This document shows positions 35,771 through 45,063 of a stretch of 64,000 nucleotides of DNA, piece by piece. The position numbers and the translations under genes are program-made. The notes below the pieces were generated by a model. It worked only from the letters and a program-made list of their open reading frames with translations, did not search any database and was not told the origin of the DNA. This DNA is from Oscillospiraceae bacterium (GTDB lineage: Bacteria > Bacillota > Clostridia > Oscillospirales > Oscillospiraceae): positions 62,001 through 126,000 of the forward strand of contig JAHHRY010000002.1 of assembly GCA_020025535.1 (NCBI GenBank), written 5' to 3'. The stretch's first letter is position 1. Every line of letters begins with the position of its first letter.

Positions 35771-37186
35771 ATGAGAAAAACAAAAATTATTTGCACCATT
35801 GGTCCTGCCAGTGAAAACGAAGAAGTCCTGACAGCTATGTGTAAGGCGGGCATGAATGTCGCCCGGCTGAACTTCTCTCATGGCACACACGAAGAGCATG
35901 AGAAGAAAATTCAGATGATTACCCGTGTCCGTGAAAAACTGGGACTCCCTATTGCAATCATGCTGGACACTAAGGGACCGGAATACCGCATCGGCACCTT
36001 TGCGGAGGAGAAGATTACAGTCAGCACCGGAGACACCTTCACATTTACCACCGACGATGTAGAGGGTGATCAGACCCGGGTTTCCGTCAATTACAAGGAT
36101 CTGGTGAAGAATCTGAAGATCGGTGACAAGATCCTCGTGAATAACGGTCTGGTTGTATTTGAAGTCAAGAAGCTTTCCGGCAATGATGCCATTTGTCAGG
36201 TGGTCATTGGCGGTGTGCTGAGCAACCGCAAGAGTATGAGCTTTCCTAATAAGGTCATGAGCGGCCCTTATCTTTCCGAACGTGACAAGGCGGATATTCT
36301 CTTTGGCATTCAGCATAATGTTGACTTTATTGCGGCTTCCTTCGTTTCGCGCAAGAAAGATCTGGAAGAGCTGCAGGCGTTCCTGAATGCAAACGGCGGT
36401 GAAAAGATTGATATTATTGCAAAGATCGAAAACCGCGCCGGTGTAGATAATGTAGAAGAAATTTCTGAGCTGTGCGACGGCATTATGATTGCCCGTGGTG
36501 ATCTTGGCGTAGAAATTCCTTTTGTGGAAGTGCCTGCCGTTCAGAAGCATCTGATCAGCAAGTGCCGCCTGCTGGGCAAGCGAGTGATTACTGCTACCGA
36601 GATGCTGGAATCTATGATTTATAATCCTCGTCCTACTCGTGCAGAGATTTCCGATGTGGCCAATGCTGTGTACGATGGCAGCTCCGCCATTATGCTTTCC
36701 GGAGAGTCCGCTGCGGGCAAGTATCCTGTTGAAGCCGTGAGAGTCATGGCTGAAATTGCAGAGCATACCGAGCAGGATACCTCCTACAAGTCACGGTTCC
36801 TGAAGGCGGATTTCCGCATTCAGAATATTCTGGATGCTATTTCCCATGCAACCTGCTCCATGGCCATTGATGTGGATGCCAAGGGTATCGTTGTCTGTTC
36901 TGTGTCCGGCAAGACGGCCATGATGGTTAGCCGGTTCCGTTGTCCTGTTGACATCATAGGCATGACAACCGACCCCAAGGTGTGGCGTAAACTGGGCTTG
37001 AGCTGGGGCGTTACACCTGTTCTGACAGACGAATTTACTTCTATGGATGTAATGTTCTATCATGCACTTGTTAGTGCCAAGGAAACTCTGAACCTCCATA
37101 AGGGAGATCATGTGGTCGTCACCGGCGGCCCCATCAACGGTAAAAACGGCAACACCAACACCATTAAGGTCGAAGAGATCCTGTAA
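35771..37186 (+). CDS. pyk: Pyruvate kinase
   Basis: 471 residues from the ATG at 35771. The start TKIICTIGPAS, the active-site Lys region IIAKIENRAGV, MIARGDLGVE and the TATEMLESM/RAEISDVANAV signature are all present. It makes pyruvate and ATP from phosphoenolpyruvate and ADP. The short form lacks the extra C-terminal PEP-utiliser domain seen in many Bacilli. A single-gene unit with its own promoter and terminator. Confidence 0.95.
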   Translation: MRKTKIICTIGPASENEEVLTAMCKAGMNVARLNFSHGTHEEHEKKIQMITRVREKLGLPIAIMLDTKGPEYRIGTFAEEKITVSTGDTFTFTTDDVEGDQTRVSVNYKDLVKNLKIGDKILVNNGLVVFEVKKLSGNDAICQVVIGGVLSNRKSMSFPNKVMSGPYLSERDKADILFGIQHNVDFIAASFVSRKKDLEELQAFLNANGGEKIDIIAKIENRAGVDNVEEISELCDGIMIARGDLGVEIPFVEVPAVQKHLISKCRLLGKRVITATEMLESMIYNPRPTRAEISDVANAVYDGSSAIMLSGESAAGKYPVEAVRVMAEIAEHTEQDTSYKSRFLKADFRIQNILDAISHATCSMAIDVDAKGIVVCSVSGKTAMMVSRFRCPVDIIGMTTDPKVWRKLGLSWGVTPVLTDEFTSMDVMFYHALVSAKETLNLHKGDHVVVTGGPINGKNGNTNTIKVEEIL

Positions 37187-37188
37187 AT

Positions 37189-37230
37189 AACAAGTGCCCC
37201 ACAGCGTTAGCTGTGGGGCACTTGTTATTT
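37189..37230. terminator. Bidirectional terminator, pyk / HAD gene
   Basis: AACAAGTGCCCCACAG / CTGTGGGGCACTTGTT, a perfect 16-bp stem with six-base loop, followed by ATTT. It serves the convergent genes ending at 37186 and 37235. Confidence 0.85.
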
Positions 37231-37234
37231 GACG

Positions 37235-37879
37235 TTAAATGAGGTTATAAAGCTTGTCCATGGTATTTGCAACACCGATGGCACCGGCTTTTACCATATC
37301 TTCCACCACACCATATCCCCAGGCCACTGCGATGGTGGGAATATTGTGTGCTTTGGCACCGAGTACATCATAAATGGTATCGCCAACCATGACGATGTCC
37401 TCTTGCTTACCAATCTGGTTCAGAAGATAGGCGATCACCGTATCTTTTGAATTGCGTGCATTGGGGCTTCCGTCAATGGCAGCACCGCAGATCATGTCAA
37501 AGTAGCCGTCCATTTCAAAGCGGCGAAGAATCTCAATGGCCATCGGTTCCGGCTTGGAGGTGGCAACGTAAAGATGGTGTCCGTCAGCCTTCAGTTTTGC
37601 CAGGACATCCGAAATTCCGGGGTAAGGGAAGTTTTCAAACATTCCGGTAGCGACGTAGTTTTTCCTGTAGAAGTTCACTGCATCGTTGAGATGTTCTTCC
37701 TGTATGCCAAAATGAAGCAGACTGTCCTTCAGAGGCGGGCCTACAATGCTGCGAAGTTCCTCGCGGGGCGGGACGGCTGCACCAAATTGACGCAGAGTGA
37801 TTTCGGCACAGTTCATAATTCCTTCGCCGGAGTCGGTGAGCGTACCATCCAGATCGAAGAGGATCGTTTTTTCTTTCAT
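37235..37879 (-). CDS. HAD-family phosphatase (Gph-like)
   Basis: 214 residues. HAD motifs: FDLDGTLTD (nucleophile and acid Asp), TSKPE (motif II), the Lys near 140 and GDTIYDV (motif IV). The small helical cap and length match phosphoglycolate-phosphatase-like (subclass IA) enzymes. The substrate cannot be read from sequence. It follows a membrane glycosyltransferase gene by 13 bases. Confidence 0.88.
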   Translation of the reverse strand: MKEKTILFDLDGTLTDSGEGIMNCAEITLRQFGAAVPPREELRSIVGPPLKDSLLHFGIQEEHLNDAVNFYRKNYVATGMFENFPYPGISDVLAKLKADGHHLYVATSKPEPMAIEILRRFEMDGYFDMICGAAIDGSPNARNSKDTVIAYLLNQIGKQEDIVMVGDTIYDVLGAKAHNIPTIAVAWGYGVVEDMVKAGAIGVANTMDKLYNLI

Positions 37880-37892
37880 AATTCCTCCGTAT

Positions 37893-39407
37893 TTACTTTA
37901 AACGATAGAGATAATAGGTAAAATCAATACCTTCAAAATACATATTGGCGGTATCTACCAGCTCGTACAGGCTGGAATCCACGCCGTAAGAGGTCAAGGG
38001 ATAATGCCGTGTGACTACAAAATCCACCAGACCTTCCTCAATGTATTTTTCCTGTGTTTCCCACATACCCGGAGCAGGTACATTGAAGGTACAGAAATAC
38101 TTGCAGTTGGGAATCACATCTGCCGCATAATAGAAGCCGCCATCAAGGAAACCGTAATTCAGGAGAGTGGGGGATTCCTCCTGACGGATGATTTGTGCAA
38201 AACGGTACTGCGGCATATCCTCTTTGTCATAGGACAGCAGATAAGTGTTGCGGCAGTTGCTGGTCGCAAAGCAAACCAGAAGGAGCGATGCCAGTGCCAC
38301 AGCGGCTGCGGTAACGTAACCGTTATCTTTCGGAATAAATTCCGGACGGGACAAAAACGACAGGAACCATCCGATACCGATGAGACCAAAAATGCAGAAC
38401 AGCGACAGTACCAGATCATAATACTTGTATCCCTGCATGATGCCTTTACCGCCCCAGTAGGTCAGAGAGGTCAGACCCACAAAACAAAGGACAATGCACA
38501 GCGACTCCAGCGGATGCTTCCAGAAGCGGATCAGCAGCCAAATGGCAGCCAGAATAATCATCCAGCAGAAGCTGTAATTGTATTGCAAACCATAGAAAAG
38601 GCACCGGAAAATCTGGCCGATCTTAGAGCCTCCTGATTCGGAAGGGTAGAGGAAAAGGTTGTTGTAAAAATAGGCGGTGTAGAGATCTTTCAGTGCGTGA
38701 TTCAGAGCAAAATAGATAAACACAACGCTGCTCACAGCAGCTACGCCAAGTAAAAAGGAGCCCATCACCTGAAGAAGCTTTCGGAAGTCCTTGATTTTTA
38801 CAAGATACCAGATAACAACAAACAGGCAGAGACCCACATAGAAACCCAGCATAGTGAATTTGATCCAGAGAATCATACCGGCAAATACGCCGTTCAGCAC
38901 ACCTTCCCGGAAGGTAAGAGGCCTGTCCTCCCGAAGCGCCCGAAGGACGCTGTAAAGACCGTAGCACATGAAGCCCAGGCACATCTGTTCCACGCTGCCG
39001 CCGTGAGAAAAAGCAGGAGAAATAACGATAGCGGTTCCAATGATACCGGGGATGAGGTAGATCCATATGTTTTCCCCAAGATACAGCTTGACAAGCTTGC
39101 CGCATAGAAAGAGGAAAAATCCAAAGGTTACCACTTCCAGCAAAAAAACCCCGATAAAGCTGGAATCTGAAATCAGTGCTACCAACGCATAGATAAAATA
39201 CAGCACGGGACCCTTTTGCTCATAGAGATCCGCATACAGTACCTGCCCGTGAAGCATGGATTTTCCCATAGTGAAGAAACAATGGACATCCACCCAGTCG
39301 TTCATCGGATAAAGAGGGGAGCTTTTGGAGCAAATGCCCAGCAAAAGAAGAGAAATCAGGAGGCAATACAAGATTAGGGTATATTTTTTAATCGACTTTA
39401 TTTTCAT
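37893..39407 (-). CDS. ArnT/PMT-like membrane glycosyltransferase
   Basis: 504 residues from the ATG at 39407, chosen for the GGAAG before it; the start overlaps the end of the upstream GT2 gene by 20 bases. About eleven TM helices. The first extracytoplasmic loop carries the Asp of NDWVD and EQKGPVLYF, features of the polyprenyl-phosphate-sugar-dependent GT-C family. With the GT2 gene it forms the usual pair: sugar placed on undecaprenyl phosphate inside, then transferred outside to a polymer or protein. Confidence 0.8.
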   Translation of the reverse strand: MKIKSIKKYTLILYCLLISLLLLGICSKSSPLYPMNDWVDVHCFFTMGKSMLHGQVLYADLYEQKGPVLYFIYALVALISDSSFIGVFLLEVVTFGFFLFLCGKLVKLYLGENIWIYLIPGIIGTAIVISPAFSHGGSVEQMCLGFMCYGLYSVLRALREDRPLTFREGVLNGVFAGMILWIKFTMLGFYVGLCLFVVIWYLVKIKDFRKLLQVMGSFLLGVAAVSSVVFIYFALNHALKDLYTAYFYNNLFLYPSESGGSKIGQIFRCLFYGLQYNYSFCWMIILAAIWLLIRFWKHPLESLCIVLCFVGLTSLTYWGGKGIMQGYKYYDLVLSLFCIFGLIGIGWFLSFLSRPEFIPKDNGYVTAAAVALASLLLVCFATSNCRNTYLLSYDKEDMPQYRFAQIIRQEESPTLLNYGFLDGGFYYAADVIPNCKYFCTFNVPAPGMWETQEKYIEEGLVDFVVTRHYPLTSYGVDSSLYELVDTANMYFEGIDFTYYLYRLK

Positions 39408-40359
39408 GACTTCCATCCTCGGTTCTCTGGCTGATAATATATCGGGGTCTTCCCTTGACTTCCAGATAAATCTTGCCAATGTACTCACCCAGCACGCCCA
39501 GGCAGATCAGCTGCACGCCGCCAATAAAACAGATGATACAGGTCATACTGGCCCAGCCGGGAACCGAGTTACCGCAGAGAGCAACGATCAGCGACCACAG
39601 CACACCAATAAAGCTCAAGATTGCAATACCGCTGCCGAGCCCGGTAATCAGTCGAAGCGGACGAATAGACAGACTGGTAATGCCTTCAAAGGCCAGAGCG
39701 AGCATTTTCCGCAGGGGATAGTGGCTTTTACCGGCAAGCCGTTCGTGACGCTCATAATAGACACTGGTGCTTTTAAAGCCAACCAGTGGAAACATACCCC
39801 GAAGGAACAGATTCACTTCTTTGAAATTTGCAAATTCCTGAAGAACCCGACTGGAAACGAGCCGGTAGTCTGCATGGTTATATACCGTGTCAACACCCAT
39901 ATGCTTCATTAGCTTATAAAAACTCTGGGCAGTAAAACGCTTGAAGAAAGTATCCGTATCCCGCTTGCTGCGGACACCGTAGACAATCTCACAGCCATCC
40001 AAATAGGCATCCACCATAGCATCCATTGCTTTGATGTCATCCTGTCCGTCACAGTCAATGGAAATCGTAATATCACAATGATCCTTCGCTTCCATCAGAC
40101 CGGCGAGAACGGCATTCTGGTGCCCGCGGTTACGGCTTTGCTGTATGCCGATGAAATGGGGATTTTCTCTGGATAAACCGGAAATGATGTCCCAGGTGGT
40201 ATCTTTGGAGCCGTCATCCACAAACATCACACGGCTTAGTTCACTGATTTTGCCGGAAGCAACCAGGCTTTCTATCTCGTCTGAAAACAGCTTTGAAGTA
40301 ATGGGAAGGACCTGCTCTTCGTTATAGCAGGGGACGATGATATACAGTACAGGTGCCAT
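39388..40359 (-). CDS. GT2 polyprenyl-phosphate glycosyltransferase (GtrB/DPM1-like)
   Basis: 323 residues. The GT-A domain has IIVPCYNEE at the start, the DDGSKD motif and the metal-binding DCDGQDD; two C-terminal TM helices (about 232-300) anchor it. It transfers a sugar from a nucleotide donor to undecaprenyl phosphate on the inner face. AAGGAGG precedes the ATG. It is translationally linked to the ArnT-like gene and has a paralogue at 62014-62955. Confidence 0.9.
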   Translation of the reverse strand: MAPVLYIIVPCYNEEQVLPITSKLFSDEIESLVASGKISELSRVMFVDDGSKDTTWDIISGLSRENPHFIGIQQSRNRGHQNAVLAGLMEAKDHCDITISIDCDGQDDIKAMDAMVDAYLDGCEIVYGVRSKRDTDTFFKRFTAQSFYKLMKHMGVDTVYNHADYRLVSSRVLQEFANFKEVNLFLRGMFPLVGFKSTSVYYERHERLAGKSHYPLRKMLALAFEGITSLSIRPLRLITGLGSGIAILSFIGVLWSLIVALCGNSVPGWASMTCIICFIGGVQLICLGVLGEYIGKIYLEVKGRPRYIISQRTEDGSHENKVD

Positions 40360-40445
40360 TGACAGAGCCTCCTTATAAAACTATTGGATATTGCCCATTA
40401 TATTGTATATTTTAGAAAAAGTCTATACGAAAAACACTCTGAAGC

Positions 40446-40473
40446 TTGACAGATTTCTTGTTTGTGTTACTAT
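40446..40473 (+). promoter_or_regulatory. Promoter of feo operon
   Basis: TTGACA (40446-40451), 16 bases, TACTAT (40468-40473), about 55 bases before feoA. No Fur-type box was recognised. Confidence 0.75.
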
Positions 40474-40527
40474 ATTACAGGTTATCGGCAACTAGCCTTT
40501 TTTATCAAATTTCATGGGGTAAAAGTT

Positions 40528-40749
40528 ATGAATTCACTAAGAAATGTTAAGGTGGGGGAGACGGCTACCGTCATAAAAGTACATGGAGACGGTGCTGTCA
40601 GAAGACGCATTATGGATATGGGCATCACTAAGGGCGTTCGCATCACGGTACGCAAGGTGGCACCTTTGGGAGATCCTCTGGAGTTGACAGTTCGTGGTTA
40701 TGAGCTTTCCATTCGCAAGGCGGATGCGGAAATGATTGAGGTACAGTAA
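40528..40749 (+). CDS. feoA: FeoA ferrous iron transport protein
   Basis: 73 residues from the ATG at 40528 (GGGGT before it). An SH3-like FeoA domain with the typical RRRIMDMGITKG and PLGDPLELTVRGYELSIR. It helps the FeoB transporter at the cytoplasmic side. It lies 56 bases before feoB. Confidence 0.92.
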   Translation: MNSLRNVKVGETATVIKVHGDGAVRRRIMDMGITKGVRITVRKVAPLGDPLELTVRGYELSIRKADAEMIEVQ

Positions 40750-40805
40750 GTAGCAGATTGTAATGGTGGGTTTGTGTGTTGCGGCCTGCTATGGGAGGAG
40801 TTTTA

Positions 40806-42968
40806 ATGGAATTGAGAATCGCTTTGGCAGGTAACCCAAACTGCGGCAAAACGACCCTGTTCAACGCGCTTACAGGTTCTAATCAGTATGTGGGTAACTG
40901 GCCGGGAGTTACGGTGGAAAAGAAAGAAGGCAAGCTCAAAAACCATGATGGAGTCACAATCGTGGATCTTCCGGGTATTTACTCTCTTTCTCCTTATACA
41001 CTGGAGGAAGTGGTGGCAAGAAACTATCTGGTAGGTGAGCGCCCGGAAGCCATCCTGAATATTATTGATGGAACCAATCTGGAGCGAAACCTCTACCTGA
41101 CCACCCAGCTGGCAGAGCTGGGCATTCCCGTTGTGGCAGCAATCAATATGATGGATATTGTCCAGAAAAACGGAGACGATATCGATATCAAGGCACTGTC
41201 CAATGCACTTGGATGTGTGGTGGTGGAAATCTCCGCTTTGAAGGAAACCGGCATTCAGGAAGCAGCAGAGGCTGCTATCGAAGCCGCCAGAAGCGGCAAA
41301 ACTTTTCATAGACATATTTTTTCCGGTGCGGTAGAGCACGCAATTGCCCATATTGAGGAAGCGGTGGTACATGAATTGCCGGAAGAACAGCAGCGCTGGT
41401 ACGCCGTCAAGCTGTTTGAGCGAGACAAGCAGGTGCTGGAAATCCTTGATTTACCGGAATCCGTGCTGAATCACATCGAAAAGGATATCAACGATGTGGA
41501 AGAAGAAATGGACGACGATGCCGAGTCCATCATCATCGGACAGAGATATGACCATATTGAAACCATTATCGCCGGGTGCTATCACAAGAAGCAGGGCAGA
41601 GAGTCTGTTTCTGCCAAGATTGACCGCATTGTTACTAACCGATATTTGGCATTGCCGATTTTTGCCGGTATCATGCTCTTTATTTATGCCATCGCCATGG
41701 GTAACTTGCCGATCTCCGTTGGCAGCATGGCTTCGGAATGGGCAAAGAATGTACTGTTCGGTCAGTGGATCCCCGGGTTCTTTGACTCTGCACTCACATC
41801 CTTGGGTGTCAGTTCCTGGCTGTATTCTATGATTATGAAGGGTATTCTTCCCGGCGTAAGCACGGTCTTGAGCTTCGTACCTCAGCTCCTGGTGCTGTTC
41901 CTGATGCTTAGCATCTTGGAAGACTGCGGATATATGTCCAGAGTAGCTTTCATTATGGATCGACTGTTCCGACGCTTTGGCCTTTCCGGTAAGAGCTTTA
42001 TTCCCTTGCTGGTGGCAACAGGCTGCGGCGTTCCGGGAATTATGGCCTCCCGTACCATTGATCAGGAGCGTGACCGGAGAATGACGATCATTACTACCGG
42101 TTTTATTCCCTGCAGTGCAAAGCTCCCGATGATCGCTCTCTTTGCGGGCGCCGTATTTGGCGGATCTGCGCTGGTGGCTGTTTCCGCATTCCTGATCGGT
42201 ATTGCTGCCGTAATCGTATCCGGTGTGATCCTCAAGAAATTCAAGGCTTTTTCCGGTGACGAAGCACCTTTCGTAATGGAACTGCCGGCATATCATGCGC
42301 CGGTTCTGAAAAATACCCTTCGTACAACCTGGGATCGTGGATGGTCCTTCGTAAAGCGTGCCGGTACTGTCATCCTGCTCTCATCCATTGTTTTGTGGTT
42401 CCTGCAGAGCTATGGCTTTGTTGACGGCGTTTTCCGGGAAGTGAAGAACAATAACGAATCTATGTTGGCAGCCATTGGCAGTGCTTTGGCATGGATCTTC
42501 TATCCGCTGGGATGGATGGGGGATATGGCATGGAAGGCGACTGTTGCCAGTATTACCGGATTGATCGCCAAGGAAGAAATCGTTATGACTTTTGGTACGC
42601 TCTATAACTTTGCCGGAGAGCTCAGCGAATCCGGCAACGAGATTTGGGGCTACGTCCGGCAGGACTTCGGCGCTGTTACTGCGTATAGCTTTATGGTTTT
42701 TAATTTGCTGTGTGCCCCATGCATCGGTGCAATTGGTGCCATCCGGCGGGAAATGGGCAACGGTAAATGGACGATTTTCGCCATCGGTTATATGACTGCA
42801 TTTGCCTATGTAACTTCCATGATCATCTATCAGCTGGGTGGCCTTATCAACGGTGAAGCAACCTTCAACGTCTTTACCGTAGTGGCAATTGCGGCATTGG
42901 CAGCACTGATTTATCTGGTGGTGCGTAAACCCAGCCATGTGGGCAATCGCCTGAAAGCCAAAGTTTAA
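40806..42968 (+). CDS. feoB: FeoB ferrous iron transporter
   Basis: 720 residues from the ATG at 40806 (GGGAGGAG before it). The N-terminal G domain has GNPNCGKTT (G1), DLPG (G3) and NMMD (G4); a helical GDI-like region follows (about 170-270). The membrane part has two Gate motifs and the conserved Cys stretches (CGVPG, near 410, and LCAPCIGAI). It imports Fe(II), useful to an anaerobe. Confidence 0.94.
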   Translation: MELRIALAGNPNCGKTTLFNALTGSNQYVGNWPGVTVEKKEGKLKNHDGVTIVDLPGIYSLSPYTLEEVVARNYLVGERPEAILNIIDGTNLERNLYLTTQLAELGIPVVAAINMMDIVQKNGDDIDIKALSNALGCVVVEISALKETGIQEAAEAAIEAARSGKTFHRHIFSGAVEHAIAHIEEAVVHELPEEQQRWYAVKLFERDKQVLEILDLPESVLNHIEKDINDVEEEMDDDAESIIIGQRYDHIETIIAGCYHKKQGRESVSAKIDRIVTNRYLALPIFAGIMLFIYAIAMGNLPISVGSMASEWAKNVLFGQWIPGFFDSALTSLGVSSWLYSMIMKGILPGVSTVLSFVPQLLVLFLMLSILEDCGYMSRVAFIMDRLFRRFGLSGKSFIPLLVATGCGVPGIMASRTIDQERDRRMTIITTGFIPCSAKLPMIALFAGAVFGGSALVAVSAFLIGIAAVIVSGVILKKFKAFSGDEAPFVMELPAYHAPVLKNTLRTTWDRGWSFVKRAGTVILLSSIVLWFLQSYGFVDGVFREVKNNNESMLAAIGSALAWIFYPLGWMGDMAWKATVASITGLIAKEEIVMTFGTLYNFAGELSESGNEIWGYVRQDFGAVTAYSFMVFNLLCAPCIGAIGAIRREMGNGKWTIFAIGYMTAFAYVTSMIIYQLGGLINGEATFNVFTVVAIAALAALIYLVVRKPSHVGNRLKAKV

Positions 42969-42990
42969 TCCAAAGAAAGGAGCAGCAGAT

Positions 42991-43170
42991 ATGTTGACTT
43001 GGTTAAGCGCACATACCGGAGATATTCTGGTCCTTGCCATTCTTGTGGCTATTGTAACGGGGATCATTGTTACAATGGTTAGAAATAAGAAAAAGGGTAA
43101 GCCTTCCTGCGGCGGTAACTGTGAAAACTGCGGCGGATGCTGCTCTTATAAAAAAGATTCCGAGAAATAA
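42991..43170 (+). CDS. FeoB-associated Cys-rich membrane protein
   Basis: 59 residues, ATG at 42991 with AAAGGAG before it. One N-terminal TM (about 9-31) is followed by a basic stretch and a Cys-rich tail (SCGGNCENCGGCCS). This is the usual small partner found after feoB in Clostridia. It lies 22 bases after feoB and ends the operon. Confidence 0.88.
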   Translation: MLTWLSAHTGDILVLAILVAIVTGIIVTMVRNKKKGKPSCGGNCENCGGCCSYKKDSEK

Positions 43171-43174
43171 TGAA

Positions 43175-43212
43175 ATATCCCCGAAAAGCAGAGCTTTTCG
43201 GGGATATTTTTT
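43175..43212. terminator. Bidirectional terminator after feo operon
   Basis: ATATCCCCGAAAAGC / GCTTTTCGGGGATAT with AGA loop, followed by TTTTTA; also serves the convergent hydrolase gene. Confidence 0.85.
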
Positions 43213-44161
43213 ATCCGTTTTCTAGAAGAAAGTCTGCTGCGGTGCGGATCGGATAGGATATTAACCTTTGCCCGAAGAGATCTGTGTTATTCAGTTTCAC
43301 TTCTGTAATGCGGCTGTTGTCGTAAGTGGTGTAGTAGTAAATTCCTTTGCTTGTGTTGCAGCAGCTGGAATAGAGGGTCGTTTCATATACATCGTCTGCC
43401 ACTTTTACGCTTCCTCTCGGTACGGCAACAGAAGACAATATGTGAAACATCTGGCTGACATTGGACGCTTCGCTTCCGTCACTTACGGAATGACGCCGGA
43501 CAAATTCCGCTTTTACAAATCTTGAGGCTGAAGAGAAGTCTCCCGGCAGCCCCACGGCACCCATACCCTTGCTGAGATTATCCCCCTGCTCGAAATTGGT
43601 AAGATTCTGATACTCCTGCAAATGATACAGATGATAATTAAATGGCGGATTGTTGGTCAACACACCCACAGGATTGCCATAGAGCTTCAGTCCATCTGCC
43701 GTGGGCTCTACCACAAGGGATGAAGAAGCATCCGAAATCAGCCAATGGAGGGGTTGGTTGGGGCAGGCAGTGCTGAAGGGAATATCCACCAAGTTCGTTT
43801 GCTCCAGCCTTTTTTGAGCTTCTGCAACATTACTGCACTGGCTGAGAATCCAGGGGATAAACTCATAGGGTGCAATATTATCTTTACCATCCATCTCCGG
43901 CAGATAGACGGCATTTTTGGGAAAATACAGTGCAGCCATACTGAGCCCGCGTTCATTTGAGGCTTCATAATATAGGGGGTAATGGTTTTGAATCGTTGCC
44001 ATACCGATCATGGCATAGTGGTGGTTCGAATCAGACTTATTCCAAAAAGAAAAGGGGTAATTTCGAGGTGTGATGGTAACCTCTTCCCGGTAGGACGCTT
44101 CCAGATCCAGATTCCGGCCGAAATAGTGGTCACCATTTACATAATTGACTGCTGTACACAT
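43211..44161 (-). CDS. Choloylglycine hydrolase family (bile salt hydrolase / penicillin V acylase-like)
   Basis: 316 residues from the ATG at 44161, so that Cys2 becomes the Ntn nucleophile once Met is removed (MCTAVNY); an ATG two codons earlier would bury it. Other active-site residues of C. perfringens bile salt hydrolase are kept: Arg and Asp in GRNLDLE, Asn in VLTNNPP and Arg in SASRF. The position of Asn82 (GLNFP) reads ALYFP, Tyr80, as in Bacillus penicillin V acylase. It cleaves amide bonds; bile salts, acyl-homoserine lactones or penicillin V are possible substrates. No signal peptide. Confidence 0.88.
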   Translation of the reverse strand: MCTAVNYVNGDHYFGRNLDLEASYREEVTITPRNYPFSFWNKSDSNHHYAMIGMATIQNHYPLYYEASNERGLSMAALYFPKNAVYLPEMDGKDNIAPYEFIPWILSQCSNVAEAQKRLEQTNLVDIPFSTACPNQPLHWLISDASSSLVVEPTADGLKLYGNPVGVLTNNPPFNYHLYHLQEYQNLTNFEQGDNLSKGMGAVGLPGDFSSASRFVKAEFVRRHSVSDGSEASNVSQMFHILSSVAVPRGSVKVADDVYETTLYSSCCNTSKGIYYYTTYDNSRITEVKLNNTDLFGQRLISYPIRTAADFLLENG

Positions 44162-44189
44162 AAGCATTGACTCCCAAATGTGATTATCG

Positions 44190-44218
44190 TTGATTTTGTC
44201 TGAATATACGAGTATAAT
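44190..44218 (+). promoter_or_regulatory. Promoter of RlmA-like gene
   Basis: TTGATT (44190-44195), 17 bases, TATAAT (44213-44218). Confidence 0.8.
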
Positions 44219-44274
44219 ATAGACAAAAAATCCGGGAGATATACTGGATTGCTAAGAATGGGATGAGGAATCAT

Positions 44275-45063
44275 ATGCTTATTTGTCCGGTCTGTGGTGA
44301 AGACCTTTTATTATCTGACGGTGTTGCCGAATGTGCAAAGGGACATACCTTTGATATTGCCAGGGAAGGCTACGTAAATCTCCTGCGGTCTTCTAAATCT
44401 GGTGATAAAATCGGTGACGATAAAGTATCTGCACGCTGCCGCCGGGATTTTTTGAACAAAGGCTATTATGCACCTCTCAAGGACGCACTGTGTGCGATTT
44501 TTGCGAATCAGCAGGGGAGTGTGCTGGATATCTGCTGCGGTGAAGGCTATTACACCTCCGCCGTGGCGCAAAACAAAAAGCTCTCTGTTTACGGCTTTGA
44601 TATATCAAAAGAAATGGTGCGTCTTGCTGCTAAGCGGGGAGGATGTACTTGCTTTGTTGCCAATATGGCGGCGATTCCGGTGCGAAGTGGCACTTTTGAT
44701 TATGCGATGCATCTCTTTGCACCGTTTAATGAAGACGAATTTGCAAGAATTTTGAAACCCGGCGGCCGACTGTATACCGTTGTCCCGGGACGGATGCACC
44801 TTCTGGGACTTAAAAGTGCCATCTACGAAAATTGCTATGAAAATGACGAAAGACTGCCGGACACCAAGTGCCTTAGACTGGTAAAAACCAGAAAAATTTC
44901 CGCCGATATTCACCTGGCTTCTTCTGAAGATATTCAGGCCGTGTTTCGGATGACACCATACTATTTCCATACCGGGATGAAGGATAAAGAAAAACTGACC
45001 GCCCTCACAGAATTGGATACGCCGATTGAGTTTCTTATTGCTGAATACGAAAAAACTCTTTAA
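44275..45063 (+). CDS. RlmA-like 23S rRNA (guanine-N1) methyltransferase
   Basis: 262 residues from the ATG at 44275 (GAGGA seven bases before). An N-terminal zinc finger (CPVCGE, then CAKGH) precedes GHTFDIAREGYVNLL, a hallmark of RlmA; the SAM-binding domain has LDICCGEGYYT. It methylates a G in helix 35 of 23S rRNA. Close homologues include the TlrB-type macrolide-resistance enzymes, so substrate detail is uncertain. Its stop overlaps that of the convergent dapA. Confidence 0.85.
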   Translation: MLICPVCGEDLLLSDGVAECAKGHTFDIAREGYVNLLRSSKSGDKIGDDKVSARCRRDFLNKGYYAPLKDALCAIFANQQGSVLDICCGEGYYTSAVAQNKKLSVYGFDISKEMVRLAAKRGGCTCFVANMAAIPVRSGTFDYAMHLFAPFNEDEFARILKPGGRLYTVVPGRMHLLGLKSAIYENCYENDERLPDTKCLRLVKTRKISADIHLASSEDIQAVFRMTPYYFHTGMKDKEKLTALTELDTPIEFLIAEYEKTL

